This document shows positions 23,712 to 32,226 of a DNA stretch of 64,000 nt, one piece after another. The stretch is from Nannocystis pusilla (GTDB lineage Bacteria > Myxococcota_A > Polyangia > Nannocystales > Nannocystaceae), in contig NZ_JAIRAU010000056.1 in NCBI RefSeq assembly GCF_020073745.1, positions 1 to 64,000 of the forward strand. Reading direction: 5' to 3'. The translations under genes were made by a program, and so were the position numbers. A model generated the notes under the pieces. That model was not told the DNA's origin. It did not search any database and was given only the letters and a program-made list of their open reading frames with translations. Numbering within the stretch: the first letter of the stretch is position 1; each line of letters starts with the position of its first letter.

Positions 23712-23960
23712 GATTTCATTCTCCTCACAGCGACGGCGAGGCCCGGTCCGGCAATTCGAGACCGACTCCTCGCATTCGCGGTAGAGCCCGACAGAGTGCC
23801 CGTTGCACCATCGTCGGCCGACGCCGTGCCGCGAATCGAGCGGTCACGAGCGCCCTGCAGGCAGGTTGAGCGTCGCTCCCGGTATGGGTCGAGTGGCGAC
23901 GGCGAACAATCTGACATGTACGGCGCGCCGCGACGGCCATTGTCGGGTGGCGATGAAACT
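23712..23960 (-). promoter_or_regulatory. Conserved leader, copy 2
   Basis: Counterpart of 21816-22069 with the same ordered blocks ahead of the secreted IPT/PPC gene. The distal block reads ACAATCTGACATGTA against ACAAACTGACATGTA in copy 1. Confidence 0.55.
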
Positions 23961-24173
23961 GCGAGTCCGCCGGAGTTCGGGCGCTCGCGCGACGCTTGCT
24001 CGAGCGCCCCCAGCGAAGGGCCGGCGCCCGGACCGCTGGGCGACGGGGGGCGAGATCGAAGGTCGCGCGGCCGTCCGCTCGCGGACGTCGCGGGCCTGCC
24101 GGCGTCGCGTCAGGGACGGGCCCGGCGGGCCCGCGGCGGCGTCACGCGCGGACGCACGGCGGGCGAGCGGGGC
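23961..24173. other. Intergenic with candidate ugd terminator hairpin
   Basis: GGGCCC-GGC-GGGCCC at 24118-24132, downstream of ugd on the minus strand, can fold into a short GC hairpin. No U-tract. Nothing else recognised. Confidence 0.4.
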
Positions 24174-25484
24174 TCAGCGGCCGATGCCGGCGTAGCGGAA
24201 GCCGAGAGCCTCGACGTGGTGGCGGTCCCACTGGTTGCGGCCGTCGAACAGGAAGGGTCCGGCCATGATCCGCTTGAGGCGCTCGAAGTCGGGGCTGCGG
24301 TACTCTCGCCATTCGGTGGCGAGGATCAGGGCGTGGGCGCCCTCGGCCGCGTCGTAGGGATCGGCGGCGAGGGTGCAGGCGGCGGCGACGTGCGGGCTGA
24401 GGCCGGCGAGGAAATTCTTGCCGGCCTCGGGGTCGTGCAGGCGCAGGCGCGCGCCGTCGCCGACGAGGGTGCGGACGATCTTCAGCGCCGGGGCCTCGCG
24501 CACGTCGTCGGTGTTGGGCTTGAACGACAGGCCCCACACGGCGAAGGTCTTGCCGGAGAGGTCGCCCCCGAGCTGCTGGCGCAGCTTGCGGACGATGACG
24601 AGCTTCTGCGCCTCGTTGATCCGCTCGGCGCTGGCGACGATCTCGAGCGAGTGGCCGAACTCGCGGGCGGTGGTGAGGAGGGCGCGGATGTCCTTGGGGA
24701 AGCACGAGCCGCCGTAGCCGACGCCCGGGTAGAGGAACTTGTTGCCGATCCGCGGGTCGGAGCCCATGCCCCGGCGCACCAGCTCGATGTCGGCCCCGAG
24801 CGCGTCGGCGAGGTTGGCCATGTCGTTCATGAAGCTGATGCGCGCGGCGAGGTAGGCGTTGCAGGCGTACTTGGTGAGCTCGGCCGAGCGCGCGTCCATG
24901 AACAGGATCCGATCGCTGGTGCGGCAGAACGGCTGGTAGAGCCGGTGCAGGACCTCGCGCGCGTGGGGGTCGTCGGTGCCGACGATGACGCGGTCGGGGT
25001 GCATGAAGTCGTCGACCGCGGCGCCCTCCTTGAGGAACTCGGGGTTCGAGACGACGGTGAACGGCACGCGCGTCTGCTCGCCGACGATGCGCGTGATCCG
25101 CTCGGCGGTGCCGACCGGCACGGTGCTCTTGTCGACGATGATGGTGGGCCGGGTGATGTGACGCCCGATCTCGCTCGCGGCCTGGTAGAGGTACGAGAGA
25201 TCGGCGCTGCCGTCGGCGGCGGTCGGCGTGCCGACGGCGAGGAAGACGACGTCGCCGTGGACGGCGGCCTCGGCGTTGCTGGTGGTGAAGCGCAGGCGCC
25301 CGGCCTGGATGTTGTGCTCGACCAGCGGCTCGAGGCCGGGCTCGAAGATGGGCAGCTTGCCGGCCTTGATCGAGTCGATCTTGGCGGCGTCGACGTCCGC
25401 GCACAGAACGTCGTTGCCGTAGTCGGCGAACACCGCGGCGGCGACGAGCCCGACGTACCCTGTACCGATGACGCTGATCTTCAT
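24174..25484 (-). CDS. ugd: UDP-glucose 6-dehydrogenase
   Basis: 436 residues. Oxidises UDP-glucose to UDP-glucuronate with two NAD+, feeding exopolysaccharide or surface glycan synthesis in the cytoplasm. N-terminal Rossmann GTGYVGLVAAAVFADYGNDV, STVPVGTAERI, NPEFLKEGAAVDDFMHPDRVIVG, catalytic Cys in YGGSCFPKD, C-terminal GLSFKPNTDDVREAP. Full length for the family. Start ATG 25484; TAGTAT at 25500-25505 (minus) lies 15 nt upstream. Divergent from the gene at 25535 over only 50 bp. Confidence 0.96.
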   Translation of the reverse strand: MKISVIGTGYVGLVAAAVFADYGNDVLCADVDAAKIDSIKAGKLPIFEPGLEPLVEHNIQAGRLRFTTSNAEAAVHGDVVFLAVGTPTAADGSADLSYLYQAASEIGRHITRPTIIVDKSTVPVGTAERITRIVGEQTRVPFTVVSNPEFLKEGAAVDDFMHPDRVIVGTDDPHAREVLHRLYQPFCRTSDRILFMDARSAELTKYACNAYLAARISFMNDMANLADALGADIELVRRGMGSDPRIGNKFLYPGVGYGGSCFPKDIRALLTTAREFGHSLEIVASAERINEAQKLVIVRKLRQQLGGDLSGKTFAVWGLSFKPNTDDVREAPALKIVRTLVGDGARLRLHDPEAGKNFLAGLSPHVAAACTLAADPYDAAEGAHALILATEWREYRSPDFERLKRIMAGPFLFDGRNQWDRHHVEALGFRYAGIGR

Positions 25485-25499
25485 GAGGCGCGCGGGAGG

Positions 25500-25505
25500 A
25501 TACTA
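25500..25505 (-). promoter_or_regulatory. -10 box TAGTAT of ugd
   Basis: Reads TAGTAT on the minus strand, 15 nt before the ugd ATG, in the 50-bp divergent spacer. Confidence 0.4.
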
Positions 25506-25523
25506 AAACGCCGTCTCGCGTGC

Positions 25524-25529
25524 TATGGT
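25524..25529 (+). promoter_or_regulatory. -10 box TATGGT
   Basis: TATGGT ends 5 nt before ATG 25535. It implies a leaderless transcript and rules out the in-frame GTG at 25520. Confidence 0.5.
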
Positions 25530-25534
25530 GGCGG

Positions 25535-27523
25535 ATGCCCGTGGCGACGCCGAGCGAGCCGAGCGAACCCGCCGAGATCCCTCGGGCCAGCGCGGCCTCA
25601 CGCTTCGTCTACCTGCTGCCCGTGATCGGCGCGCCGCTCGGGATGGGCGCGGCCCTGTTCGCGTCGTTTGCGATCGCCAGCTGGCACGTGACGCACTCGG
25701 CGATCGTGCAGGTCGAGCCGCAGTGGGTCGCCGGCGAGCCGGTGGCGGCCCGCGTGCAAGTGCTCGACGGCGACGGGCAGGCGGTGCCGGACGCGCAGGT
25801 CGAGGTGACGCTGCGCCGCGGGGAGGAGCGCGCGCCGCTCGGGACGCTGCGCGACGCGGCCGCGGTGGGGACGGCGCAGGGCCGCCTGACGGCCCCCGCG
25901 TGGGCCCCGGGCCCGGCGCAGCTCGAGCTGGCGATCGCGGCGCACGAACAGTTCCGCGAGGTGGTCGACGTCGAGCTGGTCGCGTCGCGCGCGCTCCGGC
26001 GCGGGACGCCGACTGTCTCGGGTTCGACGAAAAATTACGCGGACGACACCGAATCGCAGCCCGAGAAGCTGCGCATCGTGCTGCGCCCGCTGGGCCGCCT
26101 GGCGGCGGGCTTCGAGAACGCGCTGGTCGCCCGCGTGACCGACCCCGAGGGGAAGCCCCACCGCGGACCGGTCGAGGTCCGCCTGCTCGACGGCGAGTTC
26201 GGCCCGCACAAGGCGAGCCGCGACGCGCCGGTGGTGGTGAGCCGCGGCGAGACCGACGCCGCCGGGCTGGTCCGCATCGACGGGCTGCTCGCCACCGACG
26301 TGGTCCGCTTCGAGGTGCGGGCCCTGGCTGGTGAGAAGGACATGTCGTCAGAGGCAGGTGCGAAGAGCCCTGGCGCTGAGGACATGGTGAAAGGGGCAGG
26401 TACGAAGGGTCAGGCTGCGACGGGCGCGGGGACGGGTGGCGCCGGGAAAGAGGGCGTGGGGAAGGGCGCGACTGGGCAAGAGAGCGCGGAGAAGGGCGCG
26501 GCCGGGCAAGAGGGCGCGGAGAAGGGCGCGGCCGGGCAAGAGGGCGCGGGGAAGCGCGGCGTGGAGAAGAGCGGCGCCGGGGAAGAGGGCGCGGAGAAGG
26601 GCGCGGCGACGGGGGTCGCGGACGAGGGCGCTGCAGAGACCGCGGCGGCGGGCGCGGGAAACGAGGGCGCGGAGGCGCCGGCGATCGCGGCGCGGAAGTT
26701 CCGCTTCGTCAGCTTCGCGGGGGCGGTGACGGTCGATGCGACGCCGCGGACGGCGGGGGTCGGCGACGCGCTGACGATCAAGGCGCGCGGGCTGCGGCCG
26801 AAGCGGGCGGTGTTCGTCGACGTGCGCGGGCCCGACGGGGCGTGGGTCGACACGCTCGAGCCGCCGGTGGTCGGGCCGGAGCCGCCGCGCACGTGGTCGT
26901 CGGCGGGGCTGTCGGCGGGGCTGGTGCAGGTCGAGGCGTATCACTTCACCAACGCGCCCGGCGAGTCGTCGGCGCTCGCGCGGGTGGTCCTCGGGCCCGC
27001 GCCGGGACAGGGGCCCGCCCTCTCGCGCCTGCTCGCGCTGCAGCGCGAGCGGCTGGCGATGGCGCGGGTCGAGAAGGAGTTCGACGCGGGGCTCGAGGGC
27101 AAGTACCTCGACGCGCTGGCGACCGCGAGCCTCGACGCGGAGGCGCAGCAGCTGGCAGAGGCGTGGTTGATCGGGACGCTGCCGGTCGAGATCTACGGGC
27201 CGCCGACGACGCTGTCGACCCGCAATCGCGAGGACGAGGACATGGCCGCGTCGCGCCGGCTGTGGGCCGGCCGGGTGCGCTGGCTGCTGCTCGGCGGCGG
27301 GGGGCTGTTCCTGGCCGTGACGACGCTGCTCATCGTCGTCAGCCACCGCGGCGCGGCCGAACGCCTGGCCCGCGAGATGGTCGGGCAGGGGCCGGGGGTC
27401 GCGGCCGAGGTCCGCAAGGCCCAGCGCGCCGTGCTGTGGCGCGCGCTCGGGCTGCTGCTGTCGATGGCGTTCGGGCTGGTGCTGACGGCGGTGGTGCTCG
27501 ACAAGCTGTTCTGGCAGACATGA
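25535..27523 (+). CDS. Membrane-anchored beta-sandwich protein with low-complexity linker
   Basis: 662 residues. One N-terminal TM (about 20-45), then periplasmic Ig/macroglobulin-like beta domains (VEPQWVAGEPVAARVQVLDG; GFENALVARVTDPEGKP), a Gly/Ala/Glu/Lys linker (about 270-385), another beta domain (VTVDATPRTAGVGDALTIKA), and two C-terminal TMs (WLLLGGGGLFLAVTTLLIVV and the terminal helix). No enzyme motif; a structural or envelope-tethering role is possible. The linker is built from two DNA repeats: a six-unit 14-bp array (26342-26425) and 30-bp repeats coding for GQEGAEKGAA. The stop lies in the first unit of another 14-bp array. Confidence 0.8.
   Translation: MPVATPSEPSEPAEIPRASAASRFVYLLPVIGAPLGMGAALFASFAIASWHVTHSAIVQVEPQWVAGEPVAARVQVLDGDGQAVPDAQVEVTLRRGEERAPLGTLRDAAAVGTAQGRLTAPAWAPGPAQLELAIAAHEQFREVVDVELVASRALRRGTPTVSGSTKNYADDTESQPEKLRIVLRPLGRLAAGFENALVARVTDPEGKPHRGPVEVRLLDGEFGPHKASRDAPVVVSRGETDAAGLVRIDGLLATDVVRFEVRALAGEKDMSSEAGAKSPGAEDMVKGAGTKGQAATGAGTGGAGKEGVGKGATGQESAEKGAAGQEGAEKGAAGQEGAGKRGVEKSGAGEEGAEKGAATGVADEGAAETAAAGAGNEGAEAPAIAARKFRFVSFAGAVTVDATPRTAGVGDALTIKARGLRPKRAVFVDVRGPDGAWVDTLEPPVVGPEPPRTWSSAGLSAGLVQVEAYHFTNAPGESSALARVVLGPAPGQGPALSRLLALQRERLAMARVEKEFDAGLEGKYLDALATASLDAEAQQLAEAWLIGTLPVEIYGPPTTLSTRNREDEDMAASRRLWAGRVRWLLLGGGGLFLAVTTLLIVVSHRGAAERLAREMVGQGPGVAAEVRKAQRAVLWRALGLLLSMAFGLVLTAVVLDKLFWQT
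26342..26425. repeat. In-frame 14-bp array in linker, 6 units
   Basis: Units at 26342, 26356, 26370, 26384, 26398 and 26412, exactly 14 bp apart; 84 bp keeps the frame. Several have AGGT in place of ATGT. It encodes the linker with KDMSSEAGAKSPGAEDM. Confidence 0.8.
26461..26610 (+). repeat. 30-bp coding tandem repeats
   Basis: About four degenerate copies of a 30-bp unit coding for GQEGAEKGAA-like decapeptides. Distinct in period from the adjoining 14-bp array. Confidence 0.7.
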
Positions 27524-27547
27524 CCTGAAGGACATGCCCCGTGGGTC
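27520..27547. repeat. 14-bp array, 2 units, at a stop codon
   Basis: ATGACCTGAAGGAC and ATGCCCCGTGGGTC. The TGA stop of the 25535 gene is made by the first ATGA. Confidence 0.7.
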
Positions 27548-27593
27548 GAGGCGGCGGCCGCGTCGACGCACTCACGCGCCTGGCGGAACAGAC

Positions 27594-27635
27594 AGGGTCG
27601 AGCAGACAGGTTCTTCGGGGCAGCCCGGACTCACG
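27594..27635. repeat. 14-bp array, 3 units, at a stop codon
   Basis: Units AGGGTCGAGCAGAC, AGGTTCTTCGGGGC and AGCCCGGACTCACG. The last contains the HPt stop (27631-27633, minus). With 27520-27547 it brackets the gap between two convergent genes. Confidence 0.6.
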
Positions 27636-27981
27636 CGAAGGCCTGGCGCAGGCGCTGCTCGAGCTCGTCGAGGGCGGCGCGGAAGGCGTCGATGCGCGGG
27701 CCGAGGAGCGGGAGGTTCTCGGGCACCGCGAGTTCCTCGAGGTCCCGGCCGTATTCGAGCAGCGGACCGCCCGAGAGGTTGGCGAGGGTGCCGACGACGC
27801 GGTGGGCGATCCGCCGCACGCCGGCGGCGTCGCCGGCAGCGAGCGCGGCGGCGAACTCTTCGTGGATCTGCGGCAGGTCGGCGGAGAAGAGGCCGACGAG
27901 CATCGCCAGCAGGTCACGACGACCGCCGAGGCGCGCGAGCAGTTCTGCCTCATCGACCTCTACAGGAGGCGGCGCATGCAC
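27631..27981 (-). CDS. HPt (histidine phosphotransfer) domain protein
   Basis: 116 residues from GTG 27981 (AGGATGG upstream; the open frame beyond it has no domain content). The four-helix HPt pattern centres on AHRVVGTLANLSGG with phospho-acceptor His60. The usual HxxKG is HRVVG here, so the Lys at +3 is Val; phosphotransfer is still plausible because His and Gly are kept. Such stand-alone proteins shuttle phosphate between hybrid kinases and response regulators in the cytoplasm. No cognate kinase adjoins it. Confidence 0.75.
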   Translation of the reverse strand: MHAPPPVEVDEAELLARLGGRRDLLAMLVGLFSADLPQIHEEFAAALAAGDAAGVRRIAHRVVGTLANLSGGPLLEYGRDLEELAVPENLPLLGPRIDAFRAALDELEQRLRQAFA

Positions 27982-28202
27982 CTCGCCATCCTCGCGGATC
28001 TCGGCGCGCTTCGCAAGTCGCCGAGCGCGGCGAAGTGCAGCGCATCTCACCACGGTGCAGGGCGCCGCAAATCGCGATCGCGTGAGGCGGCGAAGAACGA
28101 TGTTGCTCGCGCGAGGCGATCGCGACGATTGCGTACGCGCGGGTCGCGGCGCCCGTCGGTACGCGGTTCTGGCCGATTCCTTGGGCGCCGGATCGGCCGT
28201 GC

Positions 28203-28208
28203 TATGGT
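28203..28208 (+). promoter_or_regulatory. Promoter TTGGGC-16-TATGGT
   Basis: -10 TATGGT ends 10 nt before ATG 28219; TTGGGC lies 16 nt further upstream. The most canonical sigma-70-like pair in the series. Confidence 0.6.
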
Positions 28209-28218
28209 GCACCCCGCC

Positions 28219-29211
28219 ATGAACGCCCCGCGCGCGATGATCCTCGCGGCCGGCCTGGGCACGCGCCTCGGCGGGCTCAGTGCCCTGCGGCCGAAGCCGA
28301 TGTTGCCGGTCTGCGGTACGCCGCTGGTGCGCTGGGTGGCGCTGTGGCTGCGCTCGCAAGGCGTGCGCGAGGTCGTGGTCAACCTGCATCACCTCGGCGA
28401 CCAGATCGAGGCCGAACTCGGGGACGGGTCGCAGCTCGGGATGGCGATCGCCTACTCGCGCGAGGACGGGGAGATCCTCGGGACAGGTGGCGCGCTGCGT
28501 CACGCGCGGGCGTTGCTCGACGACGGCAGCGGGGCGCCGATCGTGGTCGTGAACGGCAAGATCTTGCTCGAGCTCGAGCTGGGGCGCGTGCTCGCGGCTC
28601 ACCGCGCGGCGCAGGCCGAGGCGACGATGGTGCTGCGGCCCGACCCGGAGGCGGAGCGCTGGGGGAGCCTGAGGGTCGACGCCGAGGGCCGCGTCGTGGG
28701 TTTGCTCGGGGCGCTGCGACCCGGCGCCGAGGCGGCCGAGCCGCTGATGTTCACGGGGGTCCACGTCCTCGAGCCGCGGTTCTTGGACCGCATCCCCGCG
28801 GAGGGTCCGCAGTGCGTGATCCGCACGGCGTACACCGAGCTGTTTCACGGCGGTCGCGGGCTCGCGGGCGTGGTGACGCGCGATTACTGGTGGGAGCACT
28901 CGACGGTGCAGCGCTACCTGCAAGGGGTCGCCAACGTGCTCGAGGGCCGGGTGCGCCTGCCCTTCGCCGAGCGGCCGCTGCGAGGCGTCGCGCCGAGCGC
29001 GTCGATCGGTGCGGGTGCGCACGTCGACGAATCGGCGTGGATCGGCGAGGGCGCGGTGATCGGCGCGGGCGCGCACGTGGGACCGCGAGTGCAGATCGGC
29101 GACAGGGCCGTGATCGCGCCGGGAGTGCGCCTGCGCGACGCGATCGTGTGGGACGGGGTCGAGGTGACGAGCGATGTGGAGTGCGCCGTGCTGTCCGAAG
29201 GGACAGCTTGA
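28219..29211 (+). CDS. Sugar-1-phosphate nucleotidyltransferase with left-handed beta-helix end
   Basis: 330 residues from ATG 28219. N-terminal NTP_transferase with AAGLGTRLGGLSALRPKPMLPV (Gly-rich nucleotide loop and Lys), mid GEILGTGGALRHA, and a C-terminal hexapeptide-repeat helix (SASIGAGAHVDESAWIGEG). Resembles mannose-1-phosphate guanylyltransferase/GlmU-like enzymes that make NDP-sugars for surface polysaccharides; exact sugar and nucleotide unresolved. It has GTRLGG rather than GxGTRL-RPLT, a myxobacterial variant. It may act in the same glycan pathway as ugd 3 kb away. Confidence 0.85.
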   Translation: MNAPRAMILAAGLGTRLGGLSALRPKPMLPVCGTPLVRWVALWLRSQGVREVVVNLHHLGDQIEAELGDGSQLGMAIAYSREDGEILGTGGALRHARALLDDGSGAPIVVVNGKILLELELGRVLAAHRAAQAEATMVLRPDPEAERWGSLRVDAEGRVVGLLGALRPGAEAAEPLMFTGVHVLEPRFLDRIPAEGPQCVIRTAYTELFHGGRGLAGVVTRDYWWEHSTVQRYLQGVANVLEGRVRLPFAERPLRGVAPSASIGAGAHVDESAWIGEGAVIGAGAHVGPRVQIGDRAVIAPGVRLRDAIVWDGVEVTSDVECAVLSEGTA

Positions 29212-29218
29212 GCGGCCC
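29191..29218. repeat. 14-bp array, 2 units, over a stop codon
   Basis: CTGTCCGAAGGGAC then AGCTTGAGCGGCCC; the TGA stop (29209-29211) is in the second unit. Confidence 0.55.
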
Positions 29219-29290
29219 TCAGGCCCCTGCGCGGGCGGCAACGAGCGCGGCCGATCGTGCAAGAGCTTGACGATGTTCGCGGCGGTCCGC

Positions 29291-29296
29291 TATGTC
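29291..29296 (+). promoter_or_regulatory. -10 box TATGTC
   Basis: Ends 6 nt before ATG 29303, supporting this start over upstream in-frame codons. Confidence 0.45.
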
Positions 29297-29302
29297 GGGC
29301 CG

Positions 29303-29845
29303 ATGCAGACATTCAAAATGATCCTGGGCGGGGCAGTGGTCGCGGGTTCGCTGACGGGTTGCGTGATCAACACCGGTGGCACCGACACGAACGTCACGAG
29401 CCTGAGCACCGACACGAACGCCAGCACCGAGACCGACGCGACCGCGGGCACGGACTCGACCGATGGCACCGCGACCGACGCCACGGCGACCGAGGGGACC
29501 GCGTCGGCCACCGAGGGCACCGACACCGAGGCGCCGACGACCACCGAGGCGGCGCCGACGACCACCGAGGAGGCGCCGACGAGCACGAGCACGACCGGCA
29601 CCACGACCGGCGGCGCCATGTGCGGCTGGAGCGCGGACGACGTCTACTACAGCTGCGGCTTCGAGGGCGAGGACCCGGACGGCACGTACCCGATCACCTG
29701 CCCCGACGGCCTCGCCGAGGGCGAGCCGTGCAGCAACACCGGGCTCACCGGCGAGGGCTGCTGCGACGCCAACGGCGACAACTGGTACTGCGGCGTGGAC
29801 GAGGAGACGATGACGCAGGTCGTCGTGCTCATCACCTGCGAGTGA
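29303..29845 (+). CDS. Small lipoprotein with Thr-rich linker and Cys-rich head
   Basis: 180 residues. Lipobox AGSLTGC, a linker of about 80 residues almost entirely Thr/Ala/Asp/Glu/Ser, then a compact C-terminal domain of about 75 residues with nine Cys (MCGWSADDVYYSCGFEG ... GEGCCDANG ... TCE). The head is probably a disulfide-knotted surface module; no family recognised. The layout is repeated in the 32240 gene. Confidence 0.78.
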   Translation: MQTFKMILGGAVVAGSLTGCVINTGGTDTNVTSLSTDTNASTETDATAGTDSTDGTATDATATEGTASATEGTDTEAPTTTEAAPTTTEEAPTSTSTTGTTTGGAMCGWSADDVYYSCGFEGEDPDGTYPITCPDGLAEGEPCSNTGLTGEGCCDANGDNWYCGVDEETMTQVVVLITCE

Positions 29846-29911
29846 GCGTCGCTCGCGTCGCTCGCACCGCTCCGCCCCCCGCGCGCCCGGCTCGCAGGGG
29901 GCGGCGCTGCG

Positions 29912-31126
29912 TCAGGCCTTCGCCGCGGTGCGGCCCATGAGCTCGTCGATCTTGGCGCTCAGGAATTGCGAGAGCTGCTGGGTGCTCGACACGCGGAACT
30001 GGGCCAGCTCGAACACCAGCTTGGTCTGCTTGTCGAACTTGAACAGGCTGGTCTTCTCGACCTCCATGCTCAGCTGGAGGTTGGCGCCGAGGTACTCGAC
30101 GGCGAGGTTGATGTCGGTGATGCCGAACTCCTTGCGCGCCTGCACGGGCGGCTGGAACTTGCCGGTGAAGCGCTGGCCGAGCGGCTCGGGGTCGAGCTCG
30201 GCGAGGCGGTAGTCGAGGGCGCCGAGGGCGTCGCGGATCTTCTCGATGTCGAGGTTGCGGACGGTGATCTGGCTGGCGGCGGAGATGTCGTAGGCCCACT
30301 CGATGTCGACGTAGCCGCGGACCTCCCAGTGGACGTCGCGGCCCGAGGGCGAGGTGCCCGGCGGCACGCGCAGCTGGAAGGTCAGCGGGAGGATCTCGTT
30401 CTTGGCGGTCCGCCACGGGCCCTGGCGCACCAGCACGCGGTCCCACACGTGGCCGTTCTTCGGGCCGCGCTTGTGGTACTCGACCAGCTCGACGAAGATC
30501 GAGGCGACGGTCTCGTTGTCGAGGGCGGTGAACTCGAGGTAGCCGTCGATGATGGCGGCGTTGGTGAAGGTGTCGCCGCGCAGGGCGATCAGCAGCACGC
30601 CGTTGTTGTTCGAGCCCTGGCGCCGGTAGGCGTAGTCGGCCGCCTTGGGCGCGACGGTGCCGCCGATCCCGAGCATGGTCTTCATCGGGCCGCCCTGGCT
30701 CGGCGGGTCCTGGAAGGCCGCCGCAGCGGCGGCCACGGGGCTCGTGGGCGCCATCTTGGCCGCCTTGCGCGACTCGATCAGGGCCTTGAGCTCGGCCGGC
30801 ATCTCACCCAGCACGGTGGCGCCGCCCTGGGCCCCGCCGAGCCACTCGACGAGCAGCGGGATGTGGCCGAGGAACACCTGCTGGCCGGGATGCAGCGGCT
30901 GCGGGTCGGCGCTGACCGGCTCGCCGTTGATCCACGTGCCGTTCGACGAGCCCATGTCGCGGATGACGAGCTGGTCGCCGACGAAGGCGACCTCGGCGTG
31001 GCGGCGCGAGACGCTGACCTCGTTGGTGGGGAGGCCGCAGGTCGGGTCGCGGCCGAGGAGGACGCGCGGGTTGCTGGCGTCGAGCTGAACGGAGGCGCTG
31101 CCGAGCTGGAGCTTGACCTTCTGCAT
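29912..31126 (-). CDS. FHA domain protein with arrestin-like (Spo0M-type) C-terminal half
   Basis: 404 residues from ATG 31126. TTGACT-17-TGCCAT lies with the -10 ending 7 nt before this ATG, favouring it over ATG 31135. The FHA domain (about 5-95) shows VLLGRDPTCGLPTNEVSVSRRHAEV and MGSSNGTWINGEP, the phosphothreonine-binding loop. Residues about 140-300 resemble arrestin-like Spo0M folds (LPLTFQLRVPPGTSPSG, VRGYVDIEWAYDI). FHA proteins read Ser/Thr-kinase output; a Ser/Thr kinase is encoded at 56255. Cytoplasmic. Confidence 0.83.
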   Translation of the reverse strand: MQKVKLQLGSASVQLDASNPRVLLGRDPTCGLPTNEVSVSRRHAEVAFVGDQLVIRDMGSSNGTWINGEPVSADPQPLHPGQQVFLGHIPLLVEWLGGAQGGATVLGEMPAELKALIESRKAAKMAPTSPVAAAAAAFQDPPSQGGPMKTMLGIGGTVAPKAADYAYRRQGSNNNGVLLIALRGDTFTNAAIIDGYLEFTALDNETVASIFVELVEYHKRGPKNGHVWDRVLVRQGPWRTAKNEILPLTFQLRVPPGTSPSGRDVHWEVRGYVDIEWAYDISAASQITVRNLDIEKIRDALGALDYRLAELDPEPLGQRFTGKFQPPVQARKEFGITDINLAVEYLGANLQLSMEVEKTSLFKFDKQTKLVFELAQFRVSSTQQLSQFLSAKIDELMGRTAAKA

Positions 31127-31152
31127 GTCCCGCATGGCAGCCGCATTCGCCC
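31125..31152. repeat. Possible 14-bp unit pair at a start codon
   Basis: ATGTCCCGCATGGC then AGCCGCATTCGCCC over the FHA start and its -10. Could be chance. Confidence 0.35.
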
Positions 31153-31240
31153 GCCGAGTCAACAGGCGCGGGGCGAGACAGCGACAGCGCGGAGCTCCGC
31201 GCGATCGTGTGCGGGAGCGCGGAAGGCCGCGAAAACGCGG

Positions 31241-31657
31241 TCATGAGCCGCCGAGCAGGCGAACCTGGCGCGCGCGACAGGTGGGGTCTCGCGGCTCCAA
31301 TTCGTCGGCCCGCCGCGCATGGACGAGGGCCTCTTCGCGGCGCCCGAGGCGGTGCAGACTGACGGCGAGATCCCAGCGGCAGCGGGCGTTCGTGGGATCC
31401 TGCTCGACCGCGCGGGCCTCGAGCGAGGTGGCGGCGTCGATGTCGTCGCGGGCGTACAGGACGGCCGCTCGCGCGTGCGCGTGCCCGGCCGTGGGGTCGA
31501 GGGCGAGGGCGCGGCGCAGGTCGTGCTCGGCACGGTCGAGGTCGCCGTCGCGAAGGGCGATCGTGCCGCGGGTGGCATGCGCTCGCGCGCGCTGGCGGGC
31601 GTCGAAATCGAGGGTGCGGGGATCGACGAGGTGGATCGTCGTCGCCGTCGTCGGCAG
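31241..31657 (-). CDS. TPR-like protein without a canonical start codon
   Basis: The frame is open from about 31693 to a TGA at 31241-31243 but holds no ATG, GTG or TTG before the domain; CTG at 31657 is the best candidate, so the start is uncertain. From there 138 residues show TPR-like helices: ARAHATRGTIALRDGDLDRA, EHDLRRALALDPTAGHAHAR, then CRWDLAVSLHRLGRREEALV and HARRADELEPRDP. Coding bias is good. Either it uses CTG, or its 5' end was lost, possibly when the 14-bp array at 31703 formed. It lies 66 nt downstream of the CBS gene stop on the same strand. TPRs mediate protein contacts. Confidence 0.55.
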   Translation of the reverse strand: MPTTATTIHLVDPRTLDFDARQRARAHATRGTIALRDGDLDRAEHDLRRALALDPTAGHAHARAAVLYARDDIDAATSLEARAVEQDPTNARCRWDLAVSLHRLGRREEALVHARRADELEPRDPTCRARQVRLLGGS

Positions 31658-31702
31658 GCGTCGCGCTTGTGTCGGGCTCGAGCGCGCAGGGGCTCAAATG
31701 AG

Positions 31703-31730
31703 ATGTCCGATAGGACAGGTGGATCAGGCG
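31703..31730. repeat. 14-bp array, 2 units, over a stop codon
   Basis: ATGTCCGATAGGAC and AGGTGGATCAGGCG; the CBS stop (31724-31726, minus) is in the second unit. Confidence 0.7.
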
Positions 31731-32137
31731 GCCGCCGGCTCTTCGTTGAGGAGGACGAGGAGGACCTCGAGGGCGTCGACGACGGTGAAGATGCCCTCGA
31801 GCTGGCCGTCGCGCATGACCAGGGCGGCGCCGATCTTCCGCTGCGACATGTCCCAAACGACCTGTGACAGCGGGCTGTCGGGATCGCACACGTAGGGGTC
31901 GGGGGTGCAGACCGACTCGATCTTGGTGTGGACGGGGTCGAGGCCCTGGACGGCCAGGATGTGGCCGATGTCGCGGTCGCTGACGATGCCCACGAGGTGG
32001 CCGGCGCTGTAGACCGGGAGGTGCCGGACCTGGAGCTGGAACATCCGCGTGTAGGTGTCGACGAGGTTGAGGCCGCCGTCGATGATGAACGGGTCGCGGG
32101 TCATGAACTGGGCGACGGTGAGGCGAGACGGTCGCAT
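31724..32137 (-). CDS. CBS-domain pair protein
   Basis: 137 residues from ATG 32137 with AGGAGGAG 5 nt upstream. Two CBS motifs: TVAQFMTRDPFIIDGGLNLVD ... HLVGIVSDRDIGHI and IESVCTPDPYVCDPDSPLSQ ... GIFTVVDALEVL. Stand-alone CBS pairs bind adenosine nucleotides and regulate partners; the partner is not evident. Cytoplasmic. Downstream on the same strand is the TPR-like frame. Confidence 0.88.
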   Translation of the reverse strand: MRPSRLTVAQFMTRDPFIIDGGLNLVDTYTRMFQLQVRHLPVYSAGHLVGIVSDRDIGHILAVQGLDPVHTKIESVCTPDPYVCDPDSPLSQVVWDMSQRKIGAALVMRDGQLEGIFTVVDALEVLLVLLNEEPAAA

Positions 32138-32226
32138 GCGAGCTCCTCCTGGCGAGAGGTATGGACCGGATCGTGCGATCGCGCCAAAATGGGCGATAGA
32201 GGGCGGCTGCGCCCGATCTGGCGTGC

